The notes under the pieces: model-generated
What the model saw: the letters and a program-made list of their open reading frames with translations, nothing else
What the model was told of the DNA's origin: nothing
Database searches by the model: none
Program-made: the position numbers and the translations under genes
NCBI GenBank assembly: GCA_030141605.1
Contig: JAQGDQ010000777.1
Span: forward strand, 27,501 to 91,500
Length of the DNA stretch: 64,000 nt
DNA from: Tubiluchus corallicola
Taxonomy: Eukaryota; Priapulida; Priapulimorpha; Priapulimorphida; Tubiluchidae
Reading direction: 5' to 3'
Shown: piece by piece, positions 21,975 to 32,600 of the stretch
Layout: each line of letters begins with the position of its first letter
How positions within the stretch are numbered: position 1 is the first letter of the stretch

Positions 21975-23739
21975 ATGTCAGTTGAAATGGAAGAGATGAA
22001 ACGGCATAAGACAGCAAGGACTAATGCTAAGAGACAGATTACGATGAAGTCAAAAAAGCTTCAGAATTGTATTAAAGCAGAAGAACCAGTGGAGGAAATC
22101 AGACAACTGCTCAGCGAGTTAGGCACTTTGTATACTGATTTTCTGCAGATTCATCGGGCGTTTCATTTACTTTTAAATGACGCTGACAAAATGACATCAC
22201 AGACTTATGCTGATGAAGTTAAGAATGATGTAACCACAATAATGAATACTGCCAAAGATTATATTGGTATTCGGCAACTTGTCACTGCAGATGATACGGG
22301 TGCTACTGCTAACTTTGATACAGAGGCTGATGATATTTCCAAAATTCCAGTTTCAGGTTTGTTGCTAGAGGGCGCGCCACCTGTCCAAGACACAAATGTT
22401 AGCATTGCTAATACTGCTTGCAGCGTGACATCATCTGGAACTGAAGTCAGTCGTAAAGATTTCGGTGGTGCTCGACCAAAGACGCCCATGCACCCGATGT
22501 TACCAAGTAATCCCACTTCGCCTGTAGCATCTAAGAAGGTTACAGTATCTAAAAAGTCTTCTTCAAAGAAGAGCAGTTTGAGTAGCATCAAGGCAAAAGC
22601 AGCAGCCAAGAAGGCAGCACTTCTTGCTGAAGCTAATATGATAGATGCTCAGAGAAAGCTGGATCAAGAGGAACTTGACCTCAAACAAAAGCGCAAGAAG
22701 CTTGCACTTGAAACAGAGCTTGCAAAGGCACAGGCCCAGGAAAATGCAATTGCTGAATTGGAATGTGCATCACAGTTGTCTCCAGAATCTATAGCTACCA
22801 GAGAGAAACAACAGCGTGTCTTGAGATGGGTCAATGAGCAACCTGAACCTATGGCTGATCCAGAACCTGAAGCCGCCCATTTTGGTCTTAACCCATTGGT
22901 ACCTGAATGGCAGCCGCAGCAAGTTACTCAACCAATTGATGCTCCGAGAATTTCTTCGCAGCATGTTTCTTCGGAAAGGCAGCCCCGCACAAATTTTGCG
23001 CCTCATCATTTAGCAGATATGTTTCATCTAATGTCAGTGCCTAGACCAGATATAGTCAAATTTACCGGAGATCCCATTGAATATTGGACTTTCATTACTT
23101 GTTTTCACAATGCAATTGGAAACAAGCCAATTGATGACAGTGCGAAGCTAAACCATCTGTTGCAGTCTTGTACAGCAGAAGCCTATGAGTCAATCCGTTG
23201 TTGTGCTATGACCGGAGGAAGCAGAGGCTATGCAGAAGCTTTAAGGATCTTGAAAGAGAGATTTGGTGATAATCATCAGATACAGGAGATTTGGATGAAA
23301 AGACTGACTGAAGGACCACATATTAAATCACAGGATGCCAAAGGTTTGCTGAAACTTGCTGATGACTTAAATAATGCTAGAGTGACCTTGCAAGCTATGG
23401 GAAAGATGAATGAAATGAGCACTACTCGCAGCATGGCAGATATAGTTAGACGTTTACCATACCATCTTCAATCCAAATTGCGCACCAAAGCTATAGAACA
23501 TTTAACAGAATTTGGAAGGTATCCTGGTATTGACATACTATCATTGTTTCTGATGAAGGTAGCAAGAGAAATGAATGATCCAGTTTTTGGACTTTGCGAG
23601 ATGAAAGAGTCTAAGCTGCCTACCCGCAAGGAAAAGGGGAACATTACCAAAAGTTTTAGCTACACTGTTGCCAATACAAAGGCAGTCAAAAGGAAGACAT
23701 CCTTTCCTGAGCAATCTCAGTTTGTGAGAATATGTCCTC
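21975..23739 (+). pseudogene. BEL/Pao gag region (5' half of split polyprotein)
   Basis: Starts at ATG 21975. The N-terminal part is charged with a Lys/Ala coiled-coil-like stretch (about residues 205-270). It then carries the DUF1759 gag core (VKFTGDPIEYWTFITCFHNA, LNHLLQSCTAEAY, LRILKERFGD). The frame breaks at the first Cys-Pro of a zinc knuckle (CP|Q-C-x3-H-x4-C), where the nested element inserted. Downstream codons to 23936 belong to the intruder's LTR. Gag would form the intracellular particle. Confidence 0.88.
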
Positions 23740-23945
23740 CGCCAGTATACATGCGTGTTGTTAGTTTTATCAACTTTACCCCTTTTGCAAAGTTGCTCTT
23801 TTGTTTTCAGCTTCTTTGTTTTTCGGGTTGCGCTCATCTTTCTAGTTATAACCTCGTTGCTTTGCGAGTTACAATAAAGTTGTTAAATTTATTCTTGTCG
23901 TCTTGGTGTTTGAGACAAAGCTGGAACATTCTTTAATTAATGGCG
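23740..23945 (+). repeat. 5' LTR of nested Ty3-like element
   Basis: 206 bp from CGCCAGTATACATGCG to TTAATTAATGGCG. Contains AATAAAG near position 23870. Confidence 0.92.
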
Positions 23946-23963
23946 TGGTGGCTGCCGGTGTGA
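23946..23963 (+). promoter_or_regulatory. Putative primer-binding site of nested element
   Basis: TGGTGGCTGCCGGTG starts at the first base after the LTR. TGG pairs with the CCA end of a tRNA; which tRNA is not determined. Confidence 0.6.
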
Positions 23964-24146
23964 CTACGTACTCAGAAAAGCCAGTGGACCTTATAATTGG
24001 TTTGTCGAGAGTGTACATGCATCTGTCTAAATCTAACCAAAACCAGTCAGCTTATTCCATAGCTGTAAAGACGTAAGAATTCAAATTTATCAGCGCAATT
24101 TTCGAAAGAACTAGTATTGATAAACACCCTCAATTTGTGTTAGAAT

Positions 24147-26165
24147 ATGGCCACTACTCGTGCTCCAAAACAGTGGTGTCTGACAAAACAAGAGACAATT
24201 ACATCATTTGAAGCATGGCGCCAAAATTTGCAATACACTCTATCGCTAGATCAGAATTTTGCAGAATTTTTAGTTGAAGGTGCGACCTGGCATAAGAAAA
24301 CAAATGCAGCACCTTTACGAGGTCTGCAAGATGATGATGAAAACGTTCCCATTGCAAACCGCCGAACAGCCGCACAAAAGACCACTCATCTGGACTTAAT
24401 GCTGGGACAGATTGCCAACTATTGTCCGATTATTTCGAGAAATTCCATTGTCAAAAACTCAACATCATTGACTCGTATATGGCAAACAATTAGACAGCAT
24501 TTCGGATTCCAAACAACAGGTGGTCATTTTTTGGATTTTAATAATATTCATATGCAGCCAGACGAACGTCCAGAAGATCTTTTCCAGCGTTTAAATAGTT
24601 TCATTGAGGATAACCTCTTACGCGCTGCAGGTGGTATACAGCATCACGGTGAGAATCCAATTAGTGATGAGGAAATTACACCTACCTTAGAGAACCTAAT
24701 CATTCTGACTTGGCTTCGACTTTTACATCCTGGGCTACCCAGCTTAGTCAAGCAAAAGTACGGTACAGAGCTAAGATCAAAAACACTTGCCTCACTGAAG
24801 CCAGAAATTTCATTGGCACTAGATTCTTTGCTAGAGGAACTTCAGGCATCAGCCGATGCTAAAGTGTTACGCACAGCCTTCCAACAGTTTCCAGATTATT
24901 CCAAACGCAAACAGCCGTTGATTCGGAAAAAGCAACCGCATCGTTCAACAAAAATTTGCCCGTTATGCAAACAAGCGGGTCGTGCTAAATTTCAACATTT
25001 TCTCAGTACGTGCCAGTACCTACCAGAGGAAGATAAGGAATATTTCGCCAGAGCCCGTCAGACCATCAGCTTTGAGGAAGACTACAGTCAAGACAGTGCA
25101 GATAGTTGTCATAACATTGACACAACAGAGCCTGACGCCGGTGACGATGATGAGTGTGCGTCCCATAATCTCCGTTGTGTGTCTACCGCACATCGAGTCA
25201 GCACAAAACAATCTCCTCATTTGAAAGTTTTCTACAAACATCATCCAATCTACATAACCCTAGACACGGGTGCTGAAACCAGCATGATCAAAGAAGCTAT
25301 TGCCCATCTAATTGGTGTTCCTATTCAGCAAGCTACACAGTCCGCTTTGCAAGCTGATGGGGTTACACCATTGGACATCATAGGTGAAACACGCATAACT
25401 GTTACTCGAAATGCTCACAATCTCTGTTTAGGAGCCCTAGTAGTGCGTAATTTGGATGTTGATATCTTGGCTGGAACTCCTTTCCTCATAGCTAACGATA
25501 TCTCAGTTCGTCCCGCTCGGAAAGAAGTTTGCATAAAAGGCTCAGACACTGCTAAATATGATATTCCCCCTGTCAACACCTCCAAAAGTAGTATTTGCTA
25601 TGCCCATGTTCTGCGTGCACCCTCAACTCCTACTATGATCTGGCCTGGCGAGTACTTAGAGTTATCAGTCCCCTCTTCTGTGGACCCTGACAGCCCTTTA
25701 GCCGTAGAGCCTCATACCGACTATGCCAAAACCACCTCACTATGGCCTCAACCTGACATAATTGAAGCTGTAGCAGGAAAAATCCGCATACCAAATATTT
25801 CTTCTGATCCACTTACAATACCCAAACACGCACACATTTGCAAGACCTATTCGGTAACTAGTTCCAAACTTACTACTAATAGCCAGGATTCCCAAAACCT
25901 ACCCCAGGCTCAAATGCATAACGCCAAGCAGAACCCACCAGTTTGTTACTCAGATGCCGTCACTGTTGACCCAGATAACATCCTAAGCCCGCAATCTCGT
26001 GCCAACTTCAAGAAGCTACTACAAGACTATGATGGCATTTTAGCCCCAATATCAGTGGATACAATGGTGCTGCTGGCAAGTTCGCATCCAAAGTCAATAT
26101 GGGTCCCGTACAGCCCCCACAGCGCAAGGGCAGAGTACCTCAATACTCACGAGATAAACTCATAG
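24147..26165 (+). CDS. Nested element ORF1: gag plus aspartic protease
   Basis: 672 codons from ATG 24147. The N-terminal half is gag-like without known motif (FEAWRQNLQYTLSLDQNF). Around residues 270-290 there is a CPLC-x9-H-x4-C knuckle. Near residue 372 LDTGAETSMI is the retroviral-type protease active site (D-T-G). It overlaps ORF2 by 67 nt in a different frame, so ORF2 is probably made by -1 frameshifting or reinitiation. No stops interrupt it. Confidence 0.88.
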   Translation: MATTRAPKQWCLTKQETITSFEAWRQNLQYTLSLDQNFAEFLVEGATWHKKTNAAPLRGLQDDDENVPIANRRTAAQKTTHLDLMLGQIANYCPIISRNSIVKNSTSLTRIWQTIRQHFGFQTTGGHFLDFNNIHMQPDERPEDLFQRLNSFIEDNLLRAAGGIQHHGENPISDEEITPTLENLIILTWLRLLHPGLPSLVKQKYGTELRSKTLASLKPEISLALDSLLEELQASADAKVLRTAFQQFPDYSKRKQPLIRKKQPHRSTKICPLCKQAGRAKFQHFLSTCQYLPEEDKEYFARARQTISFEEDYSQDSADSCHNIDTTEPDAGDDDECASHNLRCVSTAHRVSTKQSPHLKVFYKHHPIYITLDTGAETSMIKEAIAHLIGVPIQQATQSALQADGVTPLDIIGETRITVTRNAHNLCLGALVVRNLDVDILAGTPFLIANDISVRPARKEVCIKGSDTAKYDIPPVNTSKSSICYAHVLRAPSTPTMIWPGEYLELSVPSSVDPDSPLAVEPHTDYAKTTSLWPQPDIIEAVAGKIRIPNISSDPLTIPKHAHICKTYSVTSSKLTTNSQDSQNLPQAQMHNAKQNPPVCYSDAVTVDPDNILSPQSRANFKKLLQDYDGILAPISVDTMVLLASSHPKSIWVPYSPHSARAEYLNTHEINS

Positions 26166-29029
26166 AGCTGCAAGCAAAGTTTGATGAGCTTGAAGCACAG
26201 GGTGTAGTCCGTCGCCCTGAAGATGTTAATGTTACTGTCGAATACCTAAACCCCTCATTCTTAGTCAAAAAGCGCAGAGGTGGTCATCGTCTTGTAACAG
26301 CCTTTTCAGATGTTGGCAGATATAGCAAGCCCCAGCCATCTTTAATGCCTGATGCCAACACTATCCTACAAACTATCGCCCGTTGGCGTTACATCATTGT
26401 ATCTGACCTAACTGATGCTTTCTATCAGATTCCATTAGAACATTCTTCTATGAAATATTGTGGGGTAGCTACTCCATTCCGTGGCATCAGAGTGTACACC
26501 AGATGTGCCATGGGCATGCCTGGTTCTGAAACGGCACTAGAAGAATTAATGTGTCGGATCCTCGGTGACTCTCTCCAAGATGGCTTTGTTTCTAAATTAG
26601 CAGATGACCTCTATTGTGGAGGTGATACCCCTGAAGAACTCTTGGACAATTGGCATCGGGTTCTTGACGCTCTTCACAAGTCTAACATCCACTTATCTCC
26701 CACAAAGACTATCATCTGTCCAAAGTCAACCACCATACTAGGATGGATTTGGACACAAGGCAACAGTGCCGCTAGCCCTCACCGCATAGCCACCTTATCA
26801 ACATGCCCTGCACCAGATACAGTCCATGGTCTTCGATCATTTATTGGTGCATATAAAGTACTTGGACGTGTCTTACCTGGCTGTTCCCTTGTGTTAGCCC
26901 CTCTAGAGGATGCCATCGCTGGACTGCAGTCACGTGACAAGCTGCAGTGGACCGATGAATTACACCACCATTTTGCCGCTGCCCAAAAGGCTCTATCTAT
27001 GCACAAACCCATTATTTTACCAGTACCTTCAGATCAGCTGTGGATAGTAACTGATGGATCTGTCACTAAAAGGGGAATTGGTGCTACTTTGTATGTTACC
27101 CGCAATTCCAAATTATTTCTTGCCGGATTCTTCAGTGCCAAGTTACGCAAACATCAGGTTACATGGTTACCTTGTGAGGTAGAAGCCTTGTGCATTGCTG
27201 CTGCTGTCAAACATTTTAGTCCCTTTATTATACAGTCGACTTCTCACCCCTGCGTACTAACGGACAGCAAACCATGTGTTCAAGCTATTGAAAAGCTTTG
27301 TAGAGGCGAATTTTCCGCCAGTCCTCGTGTCACGTCATTTTTATCCACCGTAAGCCGCTACCAGGTAACTGTCCGGCACCTCTCAGGAAATGCCAATATT
27401 CCTTCGGATTTTGCAAGTAGAAATGCACCTGAGTGCAACGAACCACATTGTCAGATCTGCTCATTTATCATACAGACCGAAGATTCTGTTGTCCGTTCCG
27501 CCTCAGTGCAGGACATCATCAATTGTACTGCTCCATTGCCCTTTACCACCAGATCAGCATGGAGGGACATCCAGTCTGGCTGTCCAGATTTGCATCGCAC
27601 TCATGCCCACCTTCGGCAAGGAACGCGTCCGTCAAAGAAATGCACTAACATCAAAGATGTTAAAAGGTACCTCAATGCCGCTACAATTGCTAAGGATGGC
27701 TTATTGGTTGTGCGTCGTCATGAGCCATTGCACCCTTCCATGGAGCTCATCGTGGTTCCACGTTCTGTTCTGGAAGGCCTTCTCACAGCTCTTCACATAA
27801 AGCTTAGTCACCCTACAAAGCATCAGCTTCAGCTCGTTGCCAGGCGCCACTTCTTTGCTTTAGACATGTCAAAGTCCATTGATCGAGTTACTGACTCATG
27901 CCACATGTGCTCGTCTCTGAAAAAGTTTCCCCAAAGTCTTATTAGCCAGTCATCTGATTCTCCTCCCAATGCTGTTGGTCTGTCCTTTGCTGCGGACATT
28001 CTTAAACGTCATCGCCAACTTATCCTAGTAGTGCGAGAAACATCCACTTCTTATACGAATGCATGCATCGTGCCAGATGAAAGAAGCGACACCTTTCGTG
28101 AAGCTCTTGCTTGCCTTTGCTTAGATCTTCACCCTCCAGATGGCCCTTCTGCAGTAGTCAGAGTGGATCCTGCTCCTGGCTTTCGTGCTCTTTCCAATGA
28201 CAGCACTCTTCTGCAGCTTGGTCTTTCTCTGGAAATTGGACGTATTAAAAATCCAAATAAGAACCCAGTTGCAGAGCGTGCGATCCAGGAATTGGAAGAA
28301 GAACTTTTGCGCCACGAACCTGGAGGTGGACCCGTATCCCGTTTAGGTTTGTCTATGGCTCTCGCTCGCCTAAATTCTCGCATCCGCCATGGCGGTTTGT
28401 CCTCCCGGGAGTTGTGGACACAGCGCGACCAGTTCTCTCATGATCAGCTACCCATTTCTGACAGAGATACTATCATATCCCAACACATGCAGCGCCAGGC
28501 CAATCACTCACACAGCGAATCCTCTAAATGTCCCAGTAGACGAAATCCTAATCACCCTGTTATCAATATAGGAGACTTGGTCTACCTTTACTCAGATCGC
28601 GATAAATCCCAGGCACGCAGCAGGTATCTTGTCACTGGTATTGATGGAGAATGGCTCTTTCTAAAAAAATTTACTGGTTCGCAATTGCGTGCCTCATCTT
28701 ATAAAGTAAAGCACTCTGAATGTTATTTAGTTCCGACCCACACAGACCATGACAAGTATCCTCCGCCTCTGTTAAAACATAGTTTCTGCGATGATGACGA
28801 TGACTCCGAGGCCGTGTCTGCCTTTCCAATTCCCCATCAGCCATTGATACCCATCACTCTTTCTTCACCCCCATCTGACAGCTATACAGACAAGGCATCT
28901 GCTGTCCCTCAGCAGTTGTTCCCGACTTGCGACACTTCAACCGAGCAATCTATCCCTCCAGCCACCGATTATTCTCATCCAAAACGCAGTCGTCGCCCCC
29001 CAAAATATCTTGCTGACTACGTTACCTGA
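26099..29029 (+). CDS. Nested element ORF2: RT, RNase H, integrase
   Basis: 976 codons from ATG 26099. RT spans roughly residues 60-240, with catalytic LADDLY near 167. RNase H follows (VTDGS near 317, CEVEAL, LTDSKP). The integrase HHCC zinc module is near 566-610, with core D in FAADI (~630), D in VRVDPAPG (~688) and E in VAERAIQELE (~724), a D-35-E spacing. The C-terminus has a DLVYLY-type chromodomain-less tail and an acidic/Pro-rich end. All catalytic residues seem present, unlike the broken host element. Confidence 0.9.
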   Translation: MGPVQPPQRKGRVPQYSRDKLIELQAKFDELEAQGVVRRPEDVNVTVEYLNPSFLVKKRRGGHRLVTAFSDVGRYSKPQPSLMPDANTILQTIARWRYIIVSDLTDAFYQIPLEHSSMKYCGVATPFRGIRVYTRCAMGMPGSETALEELMCRILGDSLQDGFVSKLADDLYCGGDTPEELLDNWHRVLDALHKSNIHLSPTKTIICPKSTTILGWIWTQGNSAASPHRIATLSTCPAPDTVHGLRSFIGAYKVLGRVLPGCSLVLAPLEDAIAGLQSRDKLQWTDELHHHFAAAQKALSMHKPIILPVPSDQLWIVTDGSVTKRGIGATLYVTRNSKLFLAGFFSAKLRKHQVTWLPCEVEALCIAAAVKHFSPFIIQSTSHPCVLTDSKPCVQAIEKLCRGEFSASPRVTSFLSTVSRYQVTVRHLSGNANIPSDFASRNAPECNEPHCQICSFIIQTEDSVVRSASVQDIINCTAPLPFTTRSAWRDIQSGCPDLHRTHAHLRQGTRPSKKCTNIKDVKRYLNAATIAKDGLLVVRRHEPLHPSMELIVVPRSVLEGLLTALHIKLSHPTKHQLQLVARRHFFALDMSKSIDRVTDSCHMCSSLKKFPQSLISQSSDSPPNAVGLSFAADILKRHRQLILVVRETSTSYTNACIVPDERSDTFREALACLCLDLHPPDGPSAVVRVDPAPGFRALSNDSTLLQLGLSLEIGRIKNPNKNPVAERAIQELEEELLRHEPGGGPVSRLGLSMALARLNSRIRHGGLSSRELWTQRDQFSHDQLPISDRDTIISQHMQRQANHSHSESSKCPSRRNPNHPVINIGDLVYLYSDRDKSQARSRYLVTGIDGEWLFLKKFTGSQLRASSYKVKHSECYLVPTHTDHDKYPPPLLKHSFCDDDDDSEAVSAFPIPHQPLIPITLSSPPSDSYTDKASAVPQQLFPTCDTSTEQSIPPATDYSHPKRSRRPPKYLADYVT

Positions 29030-29490
29030 ATTTTATCCTTTTTCTTCAGCATTTACATATCAAGTTGTAAGTGTGCCTTTTTGACTTTATAATGTAAGTT
29101 ACACACAAATTTTGTATTGTGTTTTTGAGTAACATAATCCGATAATATTACCCTAAATCATTGACTTCATGCTAAGTTCTATTATAGTCGTGCTGTATTT
29201 CTTTGGTCATCTGTGTATTACCTCTTTCTATATGTAATACTGTGACAGCTATCGTTAATGCACTTATATTCGCATTACTGTACAAGCACATACTGTTTTC
29301 ATGATAAACAACGTATATTAATGTTGTGCACCGCACATCGTAGTTTGCGATAGTTCATAAATTACATTCTATATCGTTTGTATTGTAATTCTAGTTACAA
29401 GTTTCACCTTTTGTGTCATATTACATGTATACTAAATGTTGTTTGATTTTGTTTCTAGCCATCGGTTAAGAAAAAGGAAAAGAGAAGCCG
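29030..29490 (+). other. 3' untranslated region and polypurine tract of nested element
   Basis: AT-rich non-coding region, ending in the purine run AAGAAAAAGGAAAAGAGAAG (29468-29487) just before the 3' LTR, as needed for plus-strand priming. Confidence 0.8.
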
Positions 29491-29696
29491 CGCCAGTATA
29501 CATGCGTGTTGTTAGTTTTATCAACTTTACCCCTTTTGCAAAGTTGCTCTTTTGTTTTCAGCTTCTTTGTTTTTCGGGTTGCGCTCATCTTTCTAGTTAT
29601 AACCTCGTTGCTTTGCGAGTTACAATAAAGTTGTTAAATTTATTCTTGTCGTCTTGGTGTTTGAGACAAAGCTGGAACATTCTTTAATTAATGGCG
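29491..29696 (+). repeat. 3' LTR of nested Ty3-like element
   Basis: 206 bp; I see no difference from the 5' LTR. Followed by CTC and then the resumed zinc-knuckle codons of the BEL element. Confidence 0.92.
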
Positions 29697-32600
29697 CTCA
29701 GTGTACTGGCAATCACAATTTAGACAAGTGTGAAAGATTCATGGAGCTAGATGCCGAGAATAAAACAAAGCTTGTTAAAGAAAAGAAATTATGTTTCAAC
29801 TGTTTAAAGGCTAAACATTTTTCCAGAACGTGCAATCGCCCAGGTTGTGCAGTGGAGAACTGCAATATGAAACATTCAAAGCTGTTACATGAGGCCTTCA
29901 CATTGGACAAGTCTGATGTTCAGCAAAATGAGAAGAAGCTTACTGAGGCAAGTAGTTGTGCCTGCAAGTCAATGCAGACTTCTACAAGAACTTCTTTGCC
30001 TGTTGTTGCAGTTTTTGTCAAAACATCTGAACATGCCAAGGGAATGGTTACTCATGCTTTGTTAGATCCTGGCAGTAACAAGTCATTTTGTTCCCGACAA
30101 TTAGTTGAGAAGCTTGGCCTGCAAGGACACGAGCAGACTTTGTCATTATCAACTTTGAATAATGGGTCAATGGTTAAGGCACTGGAAATATCTCTGTATG
30201 TCAGTCCGACCTTTGGCAAACCAGTTGATAGAGAAGTCATTTATCTTTCTAAAGTTTATGCCTTGGAGAAATTTCCATCTTTGCGGGATAGCGTGGTTAC
30301 CAGTTCAGATGTATGTAGTTGGGAGCATTTAAAGAATTTACGACTAGCTAACATGAGGCCAGCAGAAGATGTCTTATTACTGATTGGACAAGACTGTGCT
30401 CATGCATTTAAGCCTCTGCAAGTAAAGGCAGGGAATTCCGGAGAACCATATGCTGTACGGACGCCATTGGGCTGGGTTGTGAATGGACTTCATAATCTTG
30501 ATTCTCAGAATTTGAATGCTGTCGTCAATGTCGTGCAATCTGATGAAGACTTAACAATCCAAGTGAAAAGATTTTGGGAGGTTGATTCATTGGATAATGT
30601 CGACCAGCGCAGTATGTCACTTGAGGACAAGGAAGTGCTAAATGTGTGGGACAGTTCAGTGCAACTAATAGATGGTCACTATAACTTGGACATACCATTT
30701 AAAGTGAATCCTCCTGATCTGCCCGATAATCGCAAGATTGCTGAGAAGCGCCTTCAGTCATTGAAGTATCGGCTCTCAAAGGACCCTGAGCTGCATAAAA
30801 AATATACACTACGCATGAAGGAGCTTCTAGAAAAAGGTTATGCAGAGAAAGTTGCAGCATGTGACTTAGAAGGAACACCTGGATTTGTGTGGTACCTCCC
30901 GCATCATGGTGTAGTGAATCCGAATAAGCCAAAACTTCGCATTGTCTTTGATTGCTCCGTCCTGTTTGAAGAGATTTCTTTAAATAAAGCTGTCAAACAA
31001 GGGCCCGACTTGACAAACGGTTTGCTAGCTGTTCTGATTCGATTTCGGGAAGGCCCTGTGGCACTTATGTCTGACATAGAGGCCATGTTTAACCAGGTTG
31101 TAGTATCCAAACATCATCGAGATGTTTTGCGGTTTTTGTGGTACCCAGATGGTGACTTGACAAAACAACCACAGGTCTACAGGATGACGAGGCATCTTTT
31201 TGGAGGTAATTGGAGCCCCAGTTGTGCTACATATGCTTTGCAGAAAACTGCCCTGGATAACATTCACGAGTTTGACAGCAAGATTATTGATGCAGTGCTT
31301 CGTGATTTTTATGTTGACGACTGTTTGAAGAGCTTTTTGACTGATGATGATGCCACTGAGTTTGTAGTTAAATTGACAGAGTTGTTAGCCCGTGGTGGGT
31401 TCCATATAACTAAATGGATTAGCACTAGTGTCAAGGTACTCGAAATGGTTCCTGAAGAGGATAGAGCTGAATCTGTTCGAGAAATTGACATTTGAAAAGG
31501 TTCCTTGCCATTAGAAAGAGCTCTGGGCTTACGTTGGAATGTGGACAGAGATGAACTTTGTGTCCAAGCCAAATTAAAGGAGAAGCCACTCACAAAGCGA
31601 GGTTTATTGAGTGTTCTTTCTTCCGTGTATGATCCTTTGGGTCTAGCCTGTCCCGTTACACTTGTAGCAAAGAAGCTCTTTCAGCAAGAAAGCAGACTAA
31701 GGAAAGAATGGGACAGCCAGTTGTCTACTGATGTTCAATACCACTGGATTAACTGGATGAAGCAAGCTACAAATTTAGATCAGTTTGGTGTTGAGAGATG
31801 CTTCATGCCAAAGAACTTTGGACATGTGCTGAGATGTGAATTGCATGTCTTTGGAGATGCATCTGAGGATGCTTATGCTGCTGTGGCATATATGCGGCTT
31901 GTGAATGCTGATGAGGAGATACACTGCTGTCTTGTTTTGGCCAAAGCACGGCTAGCTCCCATGCATAGAATGACTGTTCCTAGGCTAGAGCTATCGGCAG
32001 CTGTACTTGCTGTTAAGATCGGCCAGACAATCTCGCGTGAGTTGAGAACCGACATAGATGAGACCTGGTACTGGACTGATAGCAGTATAGTTCTGGGCTA
32101 CATACACAACACTGATAAACGCTTCAAAACGTTTGTAGCTAACAGGCTGGGTATTATACATGAAGCTTCTATGCCTTCTCAATGGCACCATATCAGAAGT
32201 GAGGACAACGTTGCTGATGATGCTTCAAGAGGCTTGTCAGTTGATGAACTACTTCAGCAGAAAAGATGGATTAATGGTCCTGAGTTTTTGTGGTTGCCAA
32301 AATCTGAATGGATAGAACTCGAGGTAAAAAATTTGCATCATCCAGAAATGGAAATCAAGCGTGAAAGTGCGAAGTCTCAGAAAGTTGTATCATGTGGTGC
32401 AGTGGCATCAGTAGAAGCCGAGTCGGATGCTTTAGAAAATATGTTTAAGAGGCACTCATCGTGGTACAGGCTGCGAAAATCTGTCGGCTGGATCCTGCGG
32501 CTGCGGAACATTTTACTGAGCAAAGCTAGAGGAATGGATGCTAAGTCCTTTGATGCCAGTTTATCTGTTGAAGAACTGCAGCAGGCAGAGATCAGCATTG

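Larger units (their letters stand above)
23740..29696 (+). mobile_element. Nested young LTR retrotransposon, Ty3/gypsy-like
   Basis: Flanking 206-bp LTRs look identical base for base. The element begins CGCCA and ends TGGCG rather than TG...CA, and CTC is duplicated at the insertion (23737-23739 and 29697-29699). A TGG-starting primer-binding site follows the 5' LTR, and a polypurine tract precedes the 3' LTR. Two long intact ORFs encode gag-protease and RT-RNase H-integrase. RT before integrase puts it in the Ty3 type. It looks recently inserted and possibly still competent. Confidence 0.92.

Noticed and set aside
29436-29687. 83-residue ORF repeated at the end of the BEL gag ORF
   Set aside because: It is the LTR of the nested element read in one frame; the same peptide at 23741-23936 is an insertion artefact.
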